From an uncultured Lachnospiraceae bacterium (lineage in GTDB: Bacteria > Bacillota > Clostridia > Lachnospirales > Lachnospiraceae), in contig USDK01000013.1 of NCBI GenBank assembly GCA_900553355.1, positions 1 to 51,280 of the forward strand: a DNA stretch of 51,280 nt, written 5' to 3'. The notes below the pieces were generated by a model. That model ran no database searches and had not been told where the DNA came from. It saw only the letters and a program-made list of their open reading frames with translations. Positions within the stretch are counted from its first letter, which is position 1. Every line of letters starts with the position of its first letter. This document shows positions 33,629-40,821 of the stretch, in pieces. The translations under genes were made by a program, and so were the position numbers.

Positions 33629-33749
33629 CTGTCTTCACCATCCTCTTCTGTTTACTCTGTGTCCTATCATAGCACAGTTCGCTTGCCGGAATCCAGGGAT
33701 TATGCTAAAGTGATGATGAAAAAGGAATGGAAAGGATGAGAAAAGACAT

Positions 33750-34220
33750 ATGCTTACAATTGAAATTCCCGGATATCGGACGTTGCATTTGCAAAATCTG
33801 CTTCTGGATTATAATGGGACTATTGCCATTGATGGAGTGATCCCTGACGAGGTCAAGGAACGTCTCCGGCTTCTTTCCCGTGATATGACCATCTATGTTC
33901 TGACTGCTGACACCCACGGAAATGCTGCCAATATGTGCGCCGGACTTCCTGTTACACTGCACACATTTCCGGAAGGATCCGCCATGCAGGAAAAGCACCG
34001 GATCTTACGAAAACTTGACGAGAGTTCCTGTGCTGCCATAGGGAATGGACGAAATGATGTACTGATGTGCCGGGACGCTGCTTTGTCTATTGCTGTCATC
34101 GGACCGGAAGGTGCTCACGGACGGCTGATTTCCGATGCCGATGTATGCGTCACCACGATCAACGAAGGGCTGGATCTTCTGTTGAAACCAAAACGGCTGA
34201 TCGCTTCACTTAGAGGCTAA
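33750..34220 (+). CDS. Small HAD-like hydrolase
   Basis: 156 residues. Motif I is LLLDYNGTIAIDG, with D-x-N-G-T where most HAD phosphatases have D-x-D-G-T; motif II is YVLTADTHG and motif III/IV is AIGNGRNDVLMCRDA. This resembles the P-type-ATPase-like phosphorylation domain standing alone. The missing second Asp argues against ordinary phosphatase turnover, so it may be a regulatory or slow enzyme. The ribosome site before the ATG at 33750 is weak. Unlinked in function to its neighbours as far as I can see. Confidence 0.75.
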   Translation: MLTIEIPGYRTLHLQNLLLDYNGTIAIDGVIPDEVKERLRLLSRDMTIYVLTADTHGNAANMCAGLPVTLHTFPEGSAMQEKHRILRKLDESSCAAIGNGRNDVLMCRDAALSIAVIGPEGAHGRLISDADVCVTTINEGLDLLLKPKRLIASLRG

Positions 34221-34249
34221 ACCGTACATTGTGAAAGAATAATCTTAGA

Positions 34250-34278
34250 TTGTAGAAGACTCATTCTTATGATATAAT
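34250..34278 (+). promoter_or_regulatory. Sigma-A promoter of hyd maturation operon
   Basis: TTGTAG (34250-34255), a 17-base spacer and TATAAT (34273-34278), with a TG one base before the -10 (extended type). The start site is expected near 34285, leaving a leader of about 155 bases before hydE. Confidence 0.8.
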
Positions 34279-34284
34279 TTGTTC

Positions 34285-34426
34285 GGTAACGTACTAACCA
34301 CAAAGGGTCATACCTGCGTGAGAAGGCGCATAGATTCATCATGATTTCAGGCTGTTGTCCGTCTTATCATACGGGTGTAGCTTTCTTTTGGACCTGGTGC
34401 TTTCACGCACCGGGTCCTTTGTGTTT
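34285..34426 (+). promoter_or_regulatory. Structured leader with intrinsic terminator before hydE (candidate attenuator)
   Basis: The leader ends in a strong 11-bp hairpin, GGACCTGGTGC/GCACCGGGTCC (34390-34417), followed by TTTGTGTTT, i.e. a terminator placed 14 bases before the hydE ribosome site. Upstream there are further short stems (CCGT/ACGG around 34359-34373, TGCG/CGCA around 34315-34330). AGGGTC (34304-34309) could pair with the terminator's left arm and act as antiterminator. It matches no riboswitch class I can recall. The regulatory role is inferred from layout. Confidence 0.55.
34390..34426 (+). terminator. Intrinsic terminator in hydE leader
   Basis: Eleven-base-pair GC-rich stem with one G-U pair, six-base loop, and a T-rich tail. 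Because it precedes hydE on the same strand it must be read through or regulated for the operon to be expressed. Confidence 0.75.
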
Positions 34427-34439
34427 CAGGAGGCAGTCT

Positions 34440-35486
34440 ATGAACGACTTAGAACATCTGATACAAAAGCTGCATACCAGGCATCACCTTGAAAAGGATG
34501 AATGGATTGCTCTGATACAGGGACGTACAGACGCTCTCGCTGCATTCGTTTTTTCAAAGGCACGGAAGGTACGGCATCATTATTATGGTCACGACGTTTA
34601 TATACGGGGACTGATCGAATTTACAAACTACTGTAAAAATGACTGCTATTACTGCGGAATCCGTAAAAGCAATTCCAATGCAGAGCGTTACCGCCTCACC
34701 AAGGATCAGACCCTCGGCTGCTGCCAGGCCGGCTATAGACTTGGCTTTCGGACCTTTGTCCTGCAAGGCGGAGAGGATGGCTGGTTTACCGACGAACGGA
34801 TGATCTGCATTGTCCGTGCCATAAAAAAAGAGTTCCCGGACTGCGCCGTGACACTGTCCATCGGCGAGCGTTCCCGTGAAAGCTACCAGGCACTTTTTGA
34901 TGCAGGGGCTGACCGTTATCTGCTGCGCCATGAGACATTTAACAGCCATCACTATTCCATGCTCCACCCTGCTGTCCTGACCGCCGAAAACCGTCAGAAC
35001 GCTCTGTGGACGCTGAAAGAAATCGGATATCAGGTGGGCGCCGGATTTATGGTAGGATCTCCCGGGCAGACTGCAGAGTATCTGGCCGAAGATCTGCTGT
35101 TTCTGGAAAAACTACAGCCTCACATGGTGGGAATCGGACCGTTTATCCCCCACCACGATACTCCTTTTGCCGGGGAAACAGCCGGTACTCTGGAACTGAC
35201 GATTTTCCTGCTGGGGCTGATCCGCCTTCTACTGCCAAAGGTTCTGCTGCCTGCCACTACCGCTCTTGGGACCATCGCCCCTGACGGGAGGGAACTGGGG
35301 ATTCTGGCCGGTGCAAATGTGATCATGCCGAATCTCTCCCCTGCTGATGTCCGTGAAAACTATTCTCTCTACGACAACAAGTTGTGTACCGGCACCGAGG
35401 CCGCGGAAGCAAGGCAGGAACTGGAGGAGAGAATGCGCTCCATCGGTTACCGGATTGTGACAGACCGGGGCGACTCTAAGATGTAG
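34440..35486 (+). CDS. hydE: [FeFe]-hydrogenase maturase HydE (radical SAM)
   Basis: 348 residues, normal for HydE. The radical SAM cluster motif is FTNYCKNDCYYCGIRKSN (C-x3-C-x2-C). Further family stretches are VLQGGEDGWFTDERM and GIGPFIPHHDTPFAGE. It acts with HydG to build the dithiomethylamine bridge and diiron precursor of the H-cluster. The start is the ATG at 34440 with AGGAGG 6 bases upstream; an earlier in-frame start at 34341 lies within the terminator leader and is rejected. First gene of hydE-hydG-hydF. Confidence 0.94.
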   Translation: MNDLEHLIQKLHTRHHLEKDEWIALIQGRTDALAAFVFSKARKVRHHYYGHDVYIRGLIEFTNYCKNDCYYCGIRKSNSNAERYRLTKDQTLGCCQAGYRLGFRTFVLQGGEDGWFTDERMICIVRAIKKEFPDCAVTLSIGERSRESYQALFDAGADRYLLRHETFNSHHYSMLHPAVLTAENRQNALWTLKEIGYQVGAGFMVGSPGQTAEYLAEDLLFLEKLQPHMVGIGPFIPHHDTPFAGETAGTLELTIFLLGLIRLLLPKVLLPATTALGTIAPDGRELGILAGANVIMPNLSPADVRENYSLYDNKLCTGTEAAEARQELEERMRSIGYRIVTDRGDSKM

Positions 35487-35528
35487 ATTTTGAAAAATAA
35501 ATTTTTTTAATAAAGGAGGATTTGTATC

Positions 35529-36950
35529 ATGTACGATGTAAATTCAAAACACGCTGATGATTTTATTAATCATGAGGAAATTATGGAAACACTGGCCTAT
35601 GCGGATGAAAACAAAGACAATCTGCCGCTGATCGAGTCACTCATTGAAAAGGCCGCGCTGCGCAAAGGCCTTTCTCACCGCGAAGCTTCGGTCCTTCTGG
35701 CCTGTCAGGATGAAGAAATGAATCAGAAAATTTTTAAGCTGGCAGAGCAGATCAAGAAAGATTTCTACGGAAATCGTATTGTTTTATTTGCGCCGCTGTA
35801 CCTTTCTAACTACTGTATCAACGGCTGTACCTACTGTCCGTATCATCTGAAAAATAAGCATATCGCCCGGAAGAAACTGACCCAGGAAGAAATCCGCCGG
35901 GAGGTCATCGCGCTGCAGGATATGGGACATAAGCGGCTGGCACTGGAAGCCGGCGAGGATCCGGTCCACAACACCATGGATTATTATCTGGACTGTATCA
36001 ACACGATTTACAGCATCAAGCATAAGAACGGCGCGATCCGCCGGGTAAATATCAATATCGCCGCCACCACCGTGGATGATTATCGTCTTCTGAAGGAAGC
36101 CGGCATCGGAACTTATATCCTGTTCCAGGAAACCTATCATAAAGAAAGCTATCTGGAGCTTCATCCTACCGGTCCGAAGCACAACTATGATTACCACACC
36201 GAGGCAATGGACCGGGCAATGGAAGGCGGCATCGATGATGTCGGCTTAGGCGTTCTGTTCGGGCTGGACAAATACCGCTATGAGTTTGCCGGACTTCTGA
36301 TGCACGCCGAGCATCTGGAGGCTGCTTTCGGAGTCGGCCCTCATACCATCAGCGTGCCAAGGCTCAGGGACGCCGACGATATTGATGCCAGCGAATTCAA
36401 GAACGGCATCGACGACGATACCTTTACCAAGATTATTGCCTGTATCCGGATTGCTGTCCCCTATACCGGCATGATCATTTCTACAAGAGAAAATCAGAAA
36501 GTCCGCGAGCGCGCCCTTCACCTGGGTATCTCACAGATCAGCGGCGGCTCCCGCACAAGCGTAGGCGGTTACTGTGAGCCGGAGCCGGAAGATGAATGCT
36601 CCGAACAGTTTGACGTCATCGACACCCGTACCCTGGATGAAGTCGTACGCTGGCTCATGGAAATGAACTATATCCCTAGTTTTTGCACCGCATGCTACCG
36701 GGAAGGACGCACCGGCGACCGTTTCATGTCCCTGTGCAAGAGCGGCCAGATCCAGAACTGCTGCCATCCCAACGCCCTGATGACCCTGGAAGAATACCTG
36801 ATGGACTACGCCTCACCCGAGACCAAAGCTATCGGCGATAAGCTGATCGACAAAGAAGTCCTGAACGTGCCAAACGAAAAAGCACGGGCAGTCGTTGTGG
36901 AAAACTTACGACTTATCCGCGAAAACAATAGAAGAGACTTTCGCTTTTAA
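35529..36950 (+). CDS. hydG: [FeFe]-hydrogenase maturase HydG (tyrosine lyase)
   Basis: 473 residues. The N-terminal radical SAM motif is YCINGCTYCPYHLKNK (C-x3-C-x2-C), and the C-terminal auxiliary cluster motif is SFCTACYREGRTGDRF with a third cysteine in NCCHPNAL. HydG cleaves tyrosine to give the CO and CN ligands of the H-cluster. AAGGAGG lies about 9 bases before the ATG. A 46-base palindrome begins at the very next base after the TAA stop. Confidence 0.97.
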   Translation: MYDVNSKHADDFINHEEIMETLAYADENKDNLPLIESLIEKAALRKGLSHREASVLLACQDEEMNQKIFKLAEQIKKDFYGNRIVLFAPLYLSNYCINGCTYCPYHLKNKHIARKKLTQEEIRREVIALQDMGHKRLALEAGEDPVHNTMDYYLDCINTIYSIKHKNGAIRRVNINIAATTVDDYRLLKEAGIGTYILFQETYHKESYLELHPTGPKHNYDYHTEAMDRAMEGGIDDVGLGVLFGLDKYRYEFAGLLMHAEHLEAAFGVGPHTISVPRLRDADDIDASEFKNGIDDDTFTKIIACIRIAVPYTGMIISTRENQKVRERALHLGISQISGGSRTSVGGYCEPEPEDECSEQFDVIDTRTLDEVVRWLMEMNYIPSFCTACYREGRTGDRFMSLCKSGQIQNCCHPNALMTLEEYLMDYASPETKAIGDKLIDKEVLNVPNEKARAVVVENLRLIRENNRRDFRF

Positions 36951-36996
36951 TTGATTGGGGACGGGGGATTTCCGGAAATCCCCCGTCCCCAATCAA
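36951..36996. repeat. GGGGAC palindromic repeat, copy 4
   Basis: A perfect 46-base palindrome (core 36957-36990, arms TTGATT/AATCAA) starting immediately after the hydG stop codon, between hydG and hydF. Its core is identical to copies 1 and 2. Confidence 0.95.
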
Positions 36997-36999
36997 AAG

Positions 37000-37028
37000 T
37001 TATCCACACTATCAACATTTTATCCACA
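37000..37028 (+). repeat. Two perfect DnaA-box-like nonamers before hydF
   Basis: TTATCCACA at 37000-37008 and 37020-37028, 20 bases apart start to start (about two helical turns). The second directly abuts the AGGAGG ribosome site of hydF. The first begins 3 bases after the palindrome arm. Confidence 0.6.
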
Positions 37029-37042
37029 AGGAGGTTCTTTAC

Positions 37043-38272
37043 ATGAGCTTAAATTCTACGCCTTCTTCTGAGCGGACTCATATTGGTATTTTCGGAAAGC
37101 GTAATGCGGGGAAGTCGAGCCTGATCAATGCCATGACCGGCCAGAGTCTTGCGATTGTCTCGGATGTGAAGGGTACGACTACGGACCCGGTTTTGAAGTC
37201 AATGGAACTGCTTCCACTGGGGCCTGTCGTCGTCATCGACACGCCTGGCCTGGATGATGAGGGGGAATTGGGGACGCTCCGGATCCAGAAGGCCTATCAG
37301 ATGCTGAACAAGACGGATATTGCAGTTCTGGTGATTGACGGAACAATCGGCATGACACAGGAAGATGCCCGGATCCTGGAACGAATCCGGGCCAAGGAGA
37401 TTCCCTATCTCATTGCATTAAACAAGGCTGATCTTGTTCAGGAAAAGGATTCTGTAATTTCAAAGATGGAAACGGATTATCAGGTGGATCCTTCTTCTAC
37501 TCTTTGGGTCAGTGCTTCGGTCTCTGACAGTATGGATGCAAATATTTACCAGTTCAAAGAGCGCATCGCATCACTGACGCCAGAAGAAGAACCTGCCCGG
37601 CCCATTGTCGGTGATCTAATCCATCCTTCCGACTTTGTAGTCCTCGTGGTTCCCATCGACAAAGCTGCGCCAAAAGGCCGCCTGATCCTCCCTCAGCAAC
37701 AGACCATCCGTGACATTCTGGACTCTGACGCAGTCTCTGTGGTCGTCAAGGAAAATGATCTGAAGCATGTGCTGCAGACGCTGGGACGCAAGCCGTCTCT
37801 TGTCATCACAGACAGCCAGGTGTTTGCCAAAGTTTCCGCTGACACACCAGACGATATCCCACTGACCTCTTTTTCCATCCTGTTTGCACGTTATAAAGGG
37901 AATCTCGACATCCTTGTAAACGGCGCACGTACAGTGGATGAGCTTGCAGACGGCGACACGGTACTGATTTCAGAGGGCTGTACCCACCATCGTCAGTGTG
38001 ACGACATCGGCACTGTCAAGCTGCCCCGATGGATTCGGGAACACACTGGTAAACAGCTGAATTTTGAGTTTACCAGTGGAACAGAATTCCCGGCCCGGCT
38101 CGACCGCTTCCGGATGCTCATCCACTGCGGCGGCTGTATGTTAAATGAAAGAGAAATGAAATATCGGATCCGCTGTGCCCAGGATGCCGGAATCCCTATC
38201 ACCAATTACGGTACGGCCATTGCCTATATGAAAGGAATATTAGAGCGCAGTATTCAGATTTTCCATCGATAG
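37043..38272 (+). CDS. hydF: [FeFe]-hydrogenase maturase HydF (GTPase and scaffold)
   Basis: 409 residues. GTPase motifs: G1 GKRNAGKSSL near residue 18, G3 VVIDTPGLDDEG, G4 LNKADL. The iron-sulfur domain ligands are C-x-H in EGCTHHRQCD and C-x2-C in HCGGCMLNERE near the C-terminus. HydF carries the diiron precursor to apo-hydrogenase. AAGGAGG lies 8 bases before the ATG, next to a TTATCCACA nonamer. It completes the HydE-HydG-HydF set; no hydrogenase gene is in the window. Confidence 0.96.
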   Translation: MSLNSTPSSERTHIGIFGKRNAGKSSLINAMTGQSLAIVSDVKGTTTDPVLKSMELLPLGPVVVIDTPGLDDEGELGTLRIQKAYQMLNKTDIAVLVIDGTIGMTQEDARILERIRAKEIPYLIALNKADLVQEKDSVISKMETDYQVDPSSTLWVSASVSDSMDANIYQFKERIASLTPEEEPARPIVGDLIHPSDFVVLVVPIDKAAPKGRLILPQQQTIRDILDSDAVSVVVKENDLKHVLQTLGRKPSLVITDSQVFAKVSADTPDDIPLTSFSILFARYKGNLDILVNGARTVDELADGDTVLISEGCTHHRQCDDIGTVKLPRWIREHTGKQLNFEFTSGTEFPARLDRFRMLIHCGGCMLNEREMKYRIRCAQDAGIPITNYGTAIAYMKGILERSIQIFHR

Positions 38273-38378
38273 TTTCGTTTATGGCAGGTGCCAACTGGTA
38301 TGCTCTATAAGTTCGAAACTGGATATTTGAAGAAAGCCAGAAGAGCTGTATGATAAGGAAAAGAAGGGAGTCTTTCCG

Positions 38379-38996
38379 ATGAAACATACAGCAATGACGA
38401 TTTTATATGAACTACACGACAATCTTTATGTGAATCTGACAAACCGCTGTCCCTGTTCCTGCACCTTCTGTCTGCGGCAGAACCGTCAGGACATGGGGAC
38501 CTCGGATTCTCTGTGGCTTGAGCATGAGCCCTCCTTCGAGGAAGTCACGGAGGAATTTGAAAAATTTGATATGGACAGATATAAGGAAGTCGTCTTCTGC
38601 GGATTTGGCGAACCCACAGAAGCATTAGACGTCCTGCTGAAAACAGCCCGTTTTGTCAAAGACCATTATCAGAAACCTGTCCGGATCAACACCAACGGTC
38701 TGGGAAATCTGATCCACGGCCGGGACATCACCCCATCCTTTGAAGGGCTGATCGACACCCTGTCCATCAGTCTGAATACACCGGACCCGGAGAAATATCT
38801 TCAGATTGTCCGGCCAAAATTCGGGGAAGCATCACATGATGCCATGCTGGAATTTGCAAAAAGCAGCAAAAAATACGTGCCAAATGTGGTTCTGACCACG
38901 GTTTCCACTACACTCACTTCCGAAGAGGAGGAACAGTGCCGCCAGATCTGCCAGAATCTTGGCGTAACCTACCGGATCCGCCCCTTCGAAGATTAA
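38379..38996 (+). CDS. TatD-linked-type radical SAM protein
   Basis: 205 residues, a short radical SAM domain with cluster motif LTNRCPCSCTFCLRQNR (C-x3-C-x2-C) and the SAM site VVFCGFGEPTEALD. It matches my recollection of the TatD-associated radical SAM family (TIGR04038-like); no tatD gene is next to it here. GGGAG lies 8 bases before the ATG. It follows hydF by 106 bases and may be co-transcribed. Its reaction is unknown. It is convergent with the rhodanese gene. Confidence 0.8.
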   Translation: MKHTAMTILYELHDNLYVNLTNRCPCSCTFCLRQNRQDMGTSDSLWLEHEPSFEEVTEEFEKFDMDRYKEVVFCGFGEPTEALDVLLKTARFVKDHYQKPVRINTNGLGNLIHGRDITPSFEGLIDTLSISLNTPDPEKYLQIVRPKFGEASHDAMLEFAKSSKKYVPNVVLTTVSTTLTSEEEEQCRQICQNLGVTYRIRPFED

Positions 38997-39013
38997 AGAA
39001 TAGCCGGGGCGGC

Positions 39014-39334
39014 CTATTTGACCAGCGGTACCTCCTGTTCCATAAGGCCGCCCATATCGGTTACATCTGTATAGCCCATATGGCTCATGAGCGCTGCCGA
39101 GCGCCGGCTCCTTGCCCCACTGAGGCAGTACACATAAACAGGTGCCGACTGATCCGGAATCACCGTCCCAATCTTCTTCATCTCATGCAGCGGAAGATTA
39201 ATGCTTCCTTCCACATGCCCGTCTGCATACTCTTCAGGAGTCCGCACATCCAGAATAATACTTCCCTCTCTTTTCTTTGCCTCTTCAATATACTCCTGAA
39301 TTAATTTCTCTGGTGCTTTTGAAAATAACTTCAT
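39014..39334 (-). CDS. Single-domain rhodanese
   Basis: 106 residues, one rhodanese domain. The CDC25-like active-site loop is VYCLSGARSRRSA with the catalytic Cys, and the family start LDVRTPEEYADGHVEGSINL is clear. It can carry a persulfide sulfur; the acceptor is unknown. GGAGG lies 8 bases before the ATG, with a TATAATATAAT stretch about 70 bases upstream as the likely -10. Monocistronic by appearance. Confidence 0.9.
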   Translation of the reverse strand: MKLFSKAPEKLIQEYIEEAKKREGSIILDVRTPEEYADGHVEGSINLPLHEMKKIGTVIPDQSAPVYVYCLSGARSRRSAALMSHMGYTDVTDMGGLMEQEVPLVK

Positions 39335-39471
39335 TACCTGTTCCCTCCTAAATTACGATTTATAAAATACCTTATCTATCAACGATTATGTGATGATTAT
39401 ATTATAGCAAACCTTCTGTTTTTATCCGTGATAAAGTCACATTAGTTTCCATGGCAGCGGAAAATGCAGAT

Positions 39472-39568
39472 GGGGACAGGGCAAAGCGCGCTTGGGGACA
39501 CCGACAACTACAAACGGGGACGTACACTTTTGCAAAAAGTGTACGTCCCCGTTCACTGCCCGTTCACT
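39472..39568. repeat. Second GGGGAC repeat family with 22-base periodic heads
   Basis: GGGGAC starts at 39472, 39494 and 39516, exactly 22 bases apart. The third begins a hairpin of 19 bp with a 3-base loop (39513-39553), half-site GGGGACGTACACTTTT. Directly after it GTTCACT occurs twice, 11 bases apart (39551 and 39562), the second overlapping the sirtuin stop. The ends match the other palindrome family (GGGGAC/GTCCCC) but the core differs. The rest of this 232-base intergenic region holds only the rhodanese promoter area. Confidence 0.85.
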
Positions 39569-40286
39569 ACACTGCTCCCAGTACTTCTCCGATCGGTGCG
39601 GCGATGGTCAGCTCTGCTCCGACTTCTTTTGCGGTGGCGCTTTTATTGATAACCACCAGATGGCGGCCGCGAAAGTAATCGATAAAGCTGGCGGCCGGAT
39701 AGACTACCAGGGAAGTCCCACCGATGATCAGAGTATCCGCAGCAGCAATGGCCTGCACGCTTTTCCGGATCACATCTGAATCCAGCCCTTCTTCGTAGAG
39801 GACCACATCTGGTTTAATGATGCCGCCGCATTCACAATGCGGAACGCCTTTTGTATTTTTTACATAGGATGCGTCATAAAATTTTCCACATTTCTGACAA
39901 TAATTACGGTGGATACTGCCGTGAAGCTCCAGCACATTTCTGCTCCCTGCCGCCTGGTGCAATCCGTCGATGTTCTGGGTAATAACAGCAGTCAGTTTCC
40001 CCTCCTGCTCCAGCTGCGCCAGTTTCTTGTGTGCCTTATTGGGGCTGGCATCCAGGATCATCATCTTATCCCGGTAAAATTCAAAAAACTCTTCTGGGTG
40101 CTGTACAAAAAATGTATGGCTGATGATCTGTTCCGGAGGATAACGGTATTTCTGCCGGTACAGACCGTCTTCACTTCGAAAATCCGGGATCCCGCTCTCT
40201 GTGGAGACGCCTGCTCCTCCGAAAAACACGATGTTTTTACTGTCGTCAACGATTTTTCTTAGCTTCTTGATTTCTTCCTCATACAT
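39567..40286 (-). CDS. NAD-dependent protein deacylase (sirtuin, Sir2/CobB)
   Basis: 239 residues. Sirtuin motifs: GGAGVSTESGIPDFRSEDG, TQNIDGLHQAAGS, catalytic His in ELHGSIHRNYC, and zinc cysteines CQKCGKFYD and HCECGG. It removes acyl groups from lysines using NAD, in the cytoplasm. GGAGGGATAAGG precedes the ATG. It is 2 bases downstream of the MarR gene and so probably shares its regulation, next to the fatty-acid operon. The pattern fits bacterial deacetylases, not the SirTM ADP-ribosylating type. Confidence 0.93.
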   Translation of the reverse strand: MYEEEIKKLRKIVDDSKNIVFFGGAGVSTESGIPDFRSEDGLYRQKYRYPPEQIISHTFFVQHPEEFFEFYRDKMMILDASPNKAHKKLAQLEQEGKLTAVITQNIDGLHQAAGSRNVLELHGSIHRNYCQKCGKFYDASYVKNTKGVPHCECGGIIKPDVVLYEEGLDSDVIRKSVQAIAAADTLIIGGTSLVVYPAASFIDYFRGRHLVVINKSATAKEVGAELTIAAPIGEVLGAV

Positions 40287-40288
40287 CC

Positions 40289-40741
40289 TTATCCCTCCTT
40301 CTGGCTGTATCCGGTGAAGAATTCTTCCAGCGCATCCAGCGTCTTTAACAGAACCGGCAGCTCGTCTTCATCCAGCTTATCCAGGATCGCCTGGGTCATC
40401 TGCCGGTGATAATCCTCGTGATGATGGTAGGCTTTTACCCCCTTCTTTGTCAGCTTTACAAACACGACTCTGCGGTCTTCTTCGCTTCTCCTGCGCTCTA
40501 CATATTTTTTGTTGACCAGACTATTCATGGCAGTAGTAAGAGAGCCCATCGTAATATTCAGTTTCTTTGCAATGGAGGACATATTGTTTCCTTCTCCCAG
40601 ACCGATGGCCTCGATCACATGCATATCATTATTGGAAAGGTCTTTAAACTCCTCTGTAATGATCGCCTTTTCCTCCAGCTCCCAGATCTCATTGATCAGC
40701 TTCACCAGAGTATGGTTGATCAATTCATACGCATTTTTCAT
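40289..40741 (-). CDS. MarR-family regulator, FabT-like
   Basis: 150 residues with the MarR winged helix: MSSIAKKLNITMGSLTTAMN as recognition region, then NKKYVERRRSEEDRRVVFV as the wing. MarR proteins beside type II fatty-acid operons in Firmicutes are usually FabT, which represses fab genes with acyl-ACP as co-effector. A perfect FabT-type box lies at the fab promoter. AGAGG lies 9 bases before the ATG. The start of translation is 30 bases after a separate promoter that contains a tandem 15-base repeat. Confidence 0.85.
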   Translation of the reverse strand: MKNAYELINHTLVKLINEIWELEEKAIITEEFKDLSNNDMHVIEAIGLGEGNNMSSIAKKLNITMGSLTTAMNSLVNKKYVERRRSEEDRRVVFVKLTKKGVKAYHHHEDYHRQMTQAILDKLDEDELPVLLKTLDALEEFFTGYSQKEG

Positions 40742-40770
40742 CTTCTATTGCCTCTTTCATCTTTGCTTCC

Positions 40771-40821
40771 ATTATACGCTTCTCATCCGTCGTAAATCAA
40801 CTCTCTGTAAACCAACTCTCT
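40771..40821 (-). promoter_or_regulatory. Promoter of marR-sirtuin with tandem 15-base direct repeat
   Basis: On the minus strand TTGATT (40795-40800), an 18-base spacer and TATAAT (40771-40776). Two direct repeats, AGAGAGTTGGTTTAC and AGAGAGTTGATTTAC (plus-strand 40807-40821 and 40792-40806, 14/15 identical), cover the -35 and the region just upstream. This may be an operator or an activator site; the binding factor is unknown. Confidence 0.65.

Noticed and set aside
34341..34439. A HydE start at 34341
   Set aside because: These codons run through the terminator hairpin; the ATG at 34440 has AGGAGG at ideal spacing.
14243..36996. A CRISPR array from the repeated palindromes
   Set aside because: The copies are thousands of bases apart with genes between them; there are no regular spacers and no cas genes.
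14203..37028. A chromosomal replication origin, because of perfect DnaA-box nonamers
   Set aside because: The boxes are spread over 23 kb in groups of one to three, there is no AT-rich unwinding region beside a dense array, and no dnaA, dnaN or gyrase genes are in the window.
39513..39553. A terminator for the marR-sirtuin transcript
   Set aside because: The hairpin lies at the right place, but no T-run follows on the minus strand and its sequence is that of a dispersed repeat.
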